From NCBI GenBank assembly GCA_017446265.1, contig JAFSRD010000027.1, positions 124,001 through 188,000 of the forward strand: a stretch of DNA of 64,000 bases, given 5' to 3'. Source of the DNA: Treponema sp. (GTDB lineage: Bacteria; Spirochaetota; Spirochaetia; Treponematales; Treponemataceae). Shown here in pieces: positions 59,958 through 64,000 of this stretch. The translations under genes and the position numbers were made by a program. Under the pieces are notes generated by a model. That model was not told the DNA's origin. It saw only the letters and a program-made list of their open reading frames with translations, and made no database searches. Position 1 is the stretch's first letter. Every line of letters begins with the position of its first letter.

Positions 59958-61763
59958 CTAGTTATATCCCATTTCCGAAAGCGCGTTTTCTGCCTCAATC
60001 AGCTCATCATACGGCATAGTGTAATCCTTGTAGATGATTGAGTTCTCGTGCGACTTTCCGAGCAGCAGTACAATGTCTCCTTTGCCCGCCATTTTAAAAG
60101 CTGCTCGAATTGCTGCCGGGCGGTTGCCAATTAAAAATAAATCTGCATCTTTTTTCTTGCCGCGCTTTTCTGCTCCTGCTGCAATCATTTCAAGGATTGT
60201 CATGCTGTCCTCTCCGCGCGGGTCTTCGTCTGTAAGAAAGAGCACGTCGCAAAATGTTGCCGCAATTTCGCCCTGCAGCGGTCTTTTTGTCAAGTCGCGC
60301 TCGCCGCCTGAGCCAAACAGCGCAAAAATCCTGCCTTCGCATCGCTTTTTGAGCGGTGGAAAAATCGTTTCAAATGAAGAAGGCGTGTGTGCGTAATCAA
60401 CGATAAGTTCAAACGGTTGTCCTTTTTCAATCACCGTCATGCGCCCTTTAATAGGCGAAAGAGCGGCAAAATGAGCGGCAACTTGGTCAAACGGTTTTTG
60501 CGTAACGCTGCTCACTGCAATGAGCGATGCCATAAGATTGTACGCATTGAACGCGCCGGGAAGCGGAGCTGTTACGTGCATGACAGGATGTTTTCGCGGC
60601 AGCGCGGGGTCGTCTGTTGCGCGATACACTGCGTCCTCTCCGTCTGCATCTATGCTGAACGAGATGCCGAATCGTGCAGAGGCAATGTTCCGTGCAATCA
60701 TGTAGCGAATGCCATCGGGGATGGGCGGAAGGGGCACAGCGTTTTCTCCTGTTTCAGCTGCCGCTTTTCCTGCCTGTCCTTCAGTTGTAAATCCGTAGAC
60801 AGGATGTTTTGTCGCGCCTATAAAATAAGATGCGGCAGGGTCTTCCAGATTGACAATGCCAATTGAAGGAACTTTTACTGTCTCGCCTGCAATCGTTTTA
60901 ATATGGTCAATTTTGTCGAGCGCGCGAAAAAGATTTGCCTTGTCACTTCGGTACTGCTCATATGTTTTGTGGAATTCAAGATGCTCAAGCGTTACGTTCA
61001 TAAACACGCTGCAGTCGAAGCACACATTGCCGAGTCTGTTTGTTCGTGTTGAAAGCCCATGAGAAGATGATTCAATTACCGCGTATGTGCAGCCGTTTTC
61101 AAGCATTGCGTTCAAGTGATGCTGAATGATTGGCGCTTCGGGCGTTGTCTGATGCTGCGGGTTAGGAATGGCCTCGCCGCCAAGCGAATATTCAACAGTG
61201 GAAATAAAACCTGCGCGCTCGCCGCACAAACGCAAAAGCTGCCAGATGAACGAAACGGTGCTGCTCTTTCCTTCCGTGCCCGTTACTCCTATGACTACCA
61301 TGCGCTTTGAAGGTGAATCGTAAAACGCATCTGAAACGGGCGACATTGCAAAGCGCGCGTCGCTCACTTTTAAAAATGCAGGAAAATGATAATTTTTGCC
61401 ATCGGATGCGGGCGAACCAGCATTTTTCTGCGCTCCAACAGTTTGCTGTGCAGCTGCAAGCGCATTGAACGCGCGGCGGGCAATGAGCTTTGCAGCTGCG
61501 AGTTGCACATCGTGCGGAATTGTGCCCTCGTAGACAATGGCGTTCGCGCCTTTTTCAATTGCTTCTGCGATGTAGGTATTGCCGTTTTCGTGAATGCCAG
61601 GAAGCGCAAAAAAAAGCGTGCCGGGCGTTACGTCGTGCGAGTCGAAAGCGAGATTGGTTATGGGGATGTTTGCTATGTCGTTTTTTTCTACGGGAGTACA
61701 ACCGTCTGCGGCTACAGCAGCGTGCGTAAACGATGGTAGCAGTTGCGATAAAAGCTTTTGCAT
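59958..61763 (-). CDS. murE: UDP-MurNAc-tripeptide synthetase MurE
   Basis: A 601-residue Mur ligase that adds the third residue of the stem peptide. The ATP loop is GVTGTEGKSSTVSFIW; the central domain has SSHGLSTRTNRLGNV and the domain-3 start PIKGRMTVIEKGQPFELIVDYAHTP. The substrate motif reads DEDPRGED, where meso-DAP enzymes have DNPR. The protein is about 100 residues longer than usual because of inserts near residues 110-140 and 325-380. The gene follows a TTGCAA-17-TAAAAT promoter with only 9 nt between the -10 box and the ATG. Confidence 0.94.
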   Translation of the reverse strand: MQKLLSQLLPSFTHAAVAADGCTPVEKNDIANIPITNLAFDSHDVTPGTLFFALPGIHENGNTYIAEAIEKGANAIVYEGTIPHDVQLAAAKLIARRAFNALAAAQQTVGAQKNAGSPASDGKNYHFPAFLKVSDARFAMSPVSDAFYDSPSKRMVVIGVTGTEGKSSTVSFIWQLLRLCGERAGFISTVEYSLGGEAIPNPQHQTTPEAPIIQHHLNAMLENGCTYAVIESSSHGLSTRTNRLGNVCFDCSVFMNVTLEHLEFHKTYEQYRSDKANLFRALDKIDHIKTIAGETVKVPSIGIVNLEDPAASYFIGATKHPVYGFTTEGQAGKAAAETGENAVPLPPIPDGIRYMIARNIASARFGISFSIDADGEDAVYRATDDPALPRKHPVMHVTAPLPGAFNAYNLMASLIAVSSVTQKPFDQVAAHFAALSPIKGRMTVIEKGQPFELIVDYAHTPSSFETIFPPLKKRCEGRIFALFGSGGERDLTKRPLQGEIAATFCDVLFLTDEDPRGEDSMTILEMIAAGAEKRGKKKDADLFLIGNRPAAIRAAFKMAGKGDIVLLLGKSHENSIIYKDYTMPYDELIEAENALSEMGYN

Positions 61764-61772
61764 AACAGCATG

Positions 61773-61801
61773 ATTTTACAGTGAACGCCGTTTCGTTGCA
61801 A
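61773..61801 (-). promoter_or_regulatory. murE promoter, near-leaderless
   Basis: TTGCAA (61801-61796), 17 nt and TAAAAT (61778-61773) on the minus strand. The -10 box ends 9 nt before the ATG. Confidence 0.65.
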
Positions 61802-61808
61802 GCATTAC

Positions 61809-61843
61809 TTGACTACAAAAGCCGTAACGTGATATGCTATAAA
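61809..61843 (+). promoter_or_regulatory. Promoter region of yajC-secD
   Basis: An extended -10 TGCTATAAA ends at 61843. TTGACT at 61809-61814 pairs by 18 nt with the weaker TATGCT at 61833-61838. Unlike its neighbours, this transcript has a leader with GGAAGG 8 nt before the yajC ATG. Confidence 0.55.
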
Positions 61844-61874
61844 AACTTTATTCTGGATAAGGAAGGATATTTCA

Positions 61875-62270
61875 ATGTCATTTATTCCGTTTTTAATGGG
61901 TGCTGCCCCTGCCGCAGGCGAGCAGTCTACAACAGCAGGGTTTTCGTCATCAATCATCATGATGGTGCTGCTTGTTGCAATTTTTTATTTTTTTCTCATT
62001 CGTCCGCAAAACAAAAAGCAAAAAGAGACGCAGCGAATGCTCGACGCGCTTAAAAAAGGCGACAAAATAGTTACTATTGGCGGCATCCATGGAGTTATTT
62101 CTTCAATAAAAGAAAAAACTGTTATAGTGAAAGTTGACGACAACTCAAAGCTTGAATTTAGCAGAAGCGCTATTGCCGGTGTAGAAAACCAAACGGCAGA
62201 AGCACCGAAAGAAAAAAAAGCTGCAAAAAAATCTTCTGATGAAACTGAAAAAAAATCAGAAGAAAAATAA
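61875..62270 (+). CDS. yajC: Preprotein translocase subunit YajC
   Basis: A 131-residue protein of the SecDF-YajC complex. One membrane helix at about 20-40 (SSIIMMVLLVAIFYFFLIRP) leads into the family motif RPQNKKQKETQRMLDALKKGDKIVTIGGIHG. The last 30 residues are a Lys/Glu/Ser-rich tail. GGAAGG precedes the ATG. secD starts 18 nt downstream, the usual order. Confidence 0.95.
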   Translation: MSFIPFLMGAAPAAGEQSTTAGFSSSIIMMVLLVAIFYFFLIRPQNKKQKETQRMLDALKKGDKIVTIGGIHGVISSIKEKTVIVKVDDNSKLEFSRSAIAGVENQTAEAPKEKKAAKKSSDETEKKSEEK

Positions 62271-62288
62271 TAATTCGGGGAAATTAAA

Positions 62289-64000
62289 ATGAATAAACGT
62301 ACTCGTTTTGTAATTCTCCTTGTCGTGCTTGCCATATGTTTTTGGTTTTTGTGGCCTTCTATCAGCTGGTATTGGCGCACACCGAAAGAAACGCAGGCGC
62401 TCGCACTTAGTTCTCTGCAAAATATAAAAGATTATGCTGCTGCCAAAGCCTCAGAAGATGTCCGTGAATTTACTGCGAAAGCGCGCAGTGATGCTGCCGC
62501 ACCGATTGACGACTCATTTTCATGGATAAAAAAAATTGTCAAGCGTAATTACAAGAGCATGGATATGAAAATGCCGTCGCAGTTTACGTATGGCACAGTG
62601 CTCGATGCGTTTGCAAGCGAACAGGAATTTCTTGATGTAATGCAGGCGCATTACCGTGATACTATTCTTGATGCAAAAAAACGATACGAGAATTCAGTAA
62701 AACTCGGACTCGATTTGTCAGGTGGCATGAATATCATTGTAAAAGCAGATTTAGATGCTGCCATTGCAAATCAGGTGGGCTCAGACACTGTAGAAACGGC
62801 GGCAACGCTTAAATCTGATGCAATGGAGCAAGCTATCGACTCGCTTACGAGTAGAATTGACCGTTTTGGATTGACATCCCCTGTCATTCGTCAGCAAGGA
62901 GATGACCGCATCTACATTGAAATGCCGGGTGCGGCCCAGTCAGATGCCATAAACACAATTATTATGGGAAAAGGCATTCTCAATTTCCGACTTGTTGATG
63001 AAAGCGCAACAACCGCTTTTATGAATTATTACATGCTGAATCCTACAAATACGTTTGCTGCCGACGGTACATTGCTTGACCCGTCAATCATTCCTGAAGA
63101 CTGTGAGGTGCTCGGCGTCTATCAAAACGACGATTACGGTCTTGAAGAGCGCACTGGGTATCTTGCGGTAAAAAAAGAAATTGCGCTTGATGGCCAGCAC
63201 ATTAAATCTGCGGAAGTCGGTTCAAGCGGTTTGACAAATCGCCCTGAAGTTGATTTTGTGCTTGACAGCGACGGTGCTGTCATATTCGGTGAATTTACAA
63301 GCGCACATCGTGGCGAGCGGCTTGCCATAGTGAACGACAACAGAATTCGCTCTGCGGCAACAATCAATGACGCAATTACAGGCGGTCATGTTGCAATCAC
63401 TGGGTTCAGTCTTGAGGAAGCGCATAACTTGCAAAAAGTTTTGCAGACGGCGTGGCTCTCGGTGCCGCTCTCTGTCGAAAGCCAGCAAGTAATAGGCGCT
63501 TCTCTTGGTCAGCAGGCACGGCAGCGCGGGTTGTTCGCGGTTGCATTCGGTTTGGGCTTAATAATGATTTTTATGCTCATCTATTATAAAGGAGCAGGTG
63601 TAAACGCGTGCGTAGCGCAGGTGTTGAATTTATACATGGTGTTTTCAGTACTGTCTGCGTTCAATATGACTATTACACTTTCAAGCATTGCCGGCATGAT
63701 TTTAACAATCGGTATGGCAGTGGATGCGAACGTCATCATATTTGAAAGGATGAAGGAAGAGTTGCGTGACGGGAAAAAACGCGCTGCTGCAATTGCCGCA
63801 GGATTTAGAAATGCATTTTGGGCAATTATGGATTCAAACATTACTACATTTATTGCGGCGATTTTCCTTTCACAACTTGGAAGCGGTTCCATACAAGGGT
63901 TTGCGGTGAGCCTTGCAATCGGTGTTGTTTCGTCAGTATTTACAGCGTTGTTCGTCTCTCATCTCATGTTTGATTTCAACACAGACACATTCCATAAAGA
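62289..64000 (+). CDS. secD: Protein-export membrane protein SecD (3' end outside the window)
   Basis: At least 570 residues, open at the window end. A membrane helix at about 7-24 is followed by the periplasmic P1 domain (VKLGLDLSGGMNIIVKAD, ITGFSLEEAHNLQKVLQTA) and the C-terminal membrane block (GLFAVAFGLGLIMIFMLIYY, GMILTIGMAVDANVIIFERMKEE). SecD uses the proton or sodium gradient to assist late steps of Sec export. The ATG follows GGGG with 7 nt spacing. Only a short C-terminal part should be missing; secF is expected next. Confidence 0.95.
   Translation, partial: MNKRTRFVILLVVLAICFWFLWPSISWYWRTPKETQALALSSLQNIKDYAAAKASEDVREFTAKARSDAAAPIDDSFSWIKKIVKRNYKSMDMKMPSQFTYGTVLDAFASEQEFLDVMQAHYRDTILDAKKRYENSVKLGLDLSGGMNIIVKADLDAAIANQVGSDTVETAATLKSDAMEQAIDSLTSRIDRFGLTSPVIRQQGDDRIYIEMPGAAQSDAINTIIMGKGILNFRLVDESATTAFMNYYMLNPTNTFAADGTLLDPSIIPEDCEVLGVYQNDDYGLEERTGYLAVKKEIALDGQHIKSAEVGSSGLTNRPEVDFVLDSDGAVIFGEFTSAHRGERLAIVNDNRIRSAATINDAITGGHVAITGFSLEEAHNLQKVLQTAWLSVPLSVESQQVIGASLGQQARQRGLFAVAFGLGLIMIFMLIYYKGAGVNACVAQVLNLYMVFSVLSAFNMTITLSSIAGMILTIGMAVDANVIIFERMKEELRDGKKRAAAIAAGFRNAFWAIMDSNITTFIAAIFLSQLGSGSIQGFAVSLAIGVVSSVFTALFVSHLMFDFNTDTFHK

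Overview
The window reads as chromosome of a treponeme-like spirochaete of intermediate GC. The evidence is a cytidylate kinase fused in frame to ribosomal protein S1, a roughly 900-residue GreA carrying a large N-terminal repeat region, the sufC-sufB-sufD-sufS-sufU order, many small lipoproteins and TPR proteins with loose lipoboxes, and an FlhB-like fragment following the rpsP-khpA-rimM-trmD-rplS cluster. No species is claimed. Genes are densely packed with many 1-, 4- and 8-nt overlaps. I see no phage, insertion sequence or CRISPR array.

Layout. 1-2.7 kb: the end of an unknown gene and an oligopeptide-binding protein; then tRNA-Asn. 3-5.2 kb: a minus-strand operon of TPR lipoprotein, unknown protein and HTH-cupin regulator. 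5.5-6.4 kb: a group-2 sigma-70 factor preceded by a good sigma-54 (-24/-12) promoter. 6.4-16.9 kb: a sugar sensing and uptake block on the minus strand. It starts with a membrane-tethered sugar-binding sensor, a LytS/YesM-type kinase, a YesN/AraC-type regulator and a XylF-like lipoprotein, followed by ChvE-MmsA-MmsB transport genes and a CBS-SpoIIE phosphatase. 16.9-26.9 kb: PBP1A, an envelope protein, a LysM-M23 peptidase, ferredoxin, deoC, GreA fusion and a TPR protein. 27-40 kb (plus strand): rpe and three envelope/TPR genes, recA-folK-scpA-scpB-pseudouridine synthase-cmk/rpsA, a GAF-AAA+ sigma-54 activator, two envelope proteins and tRNA-Arg. 40-45.5 kb: the SUF iron-sulfur operon. 45.5-48.1 kb: a tandem terminator array and a chemoreceptor. 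48.4-53.5 kb: ribosomal/tRNA-modification cluster. 53.7-64 kb: tRNA-Leu, tatD, a phosphohexomutase, ispH, an oxidoreductase, ddl, murE, yajC and the start of secD.

How the parts may work together. Extracellular pentose or hexose is likely read by the tethered binding protein, passed to the kinase and AraC-type regulator, and used to control the adjacent transporter. The alternative sigma factor with a sigma-54 promoter, and a sigma-54 activator in the same window, suggest a sigma-54 to sigma-S-like cascade comparable to the RpoN-RpoS pathway of Borrelia. PBP1A, M23 peptidase, Ddl and MurE form a scattered peptidoglycan set. Several promoters place the -10 box only 6-9 nt from the ATG, which predicts leaderless mRNAs.

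Limits: all calls come from reading the sequence; no database search or structure prediction was run.
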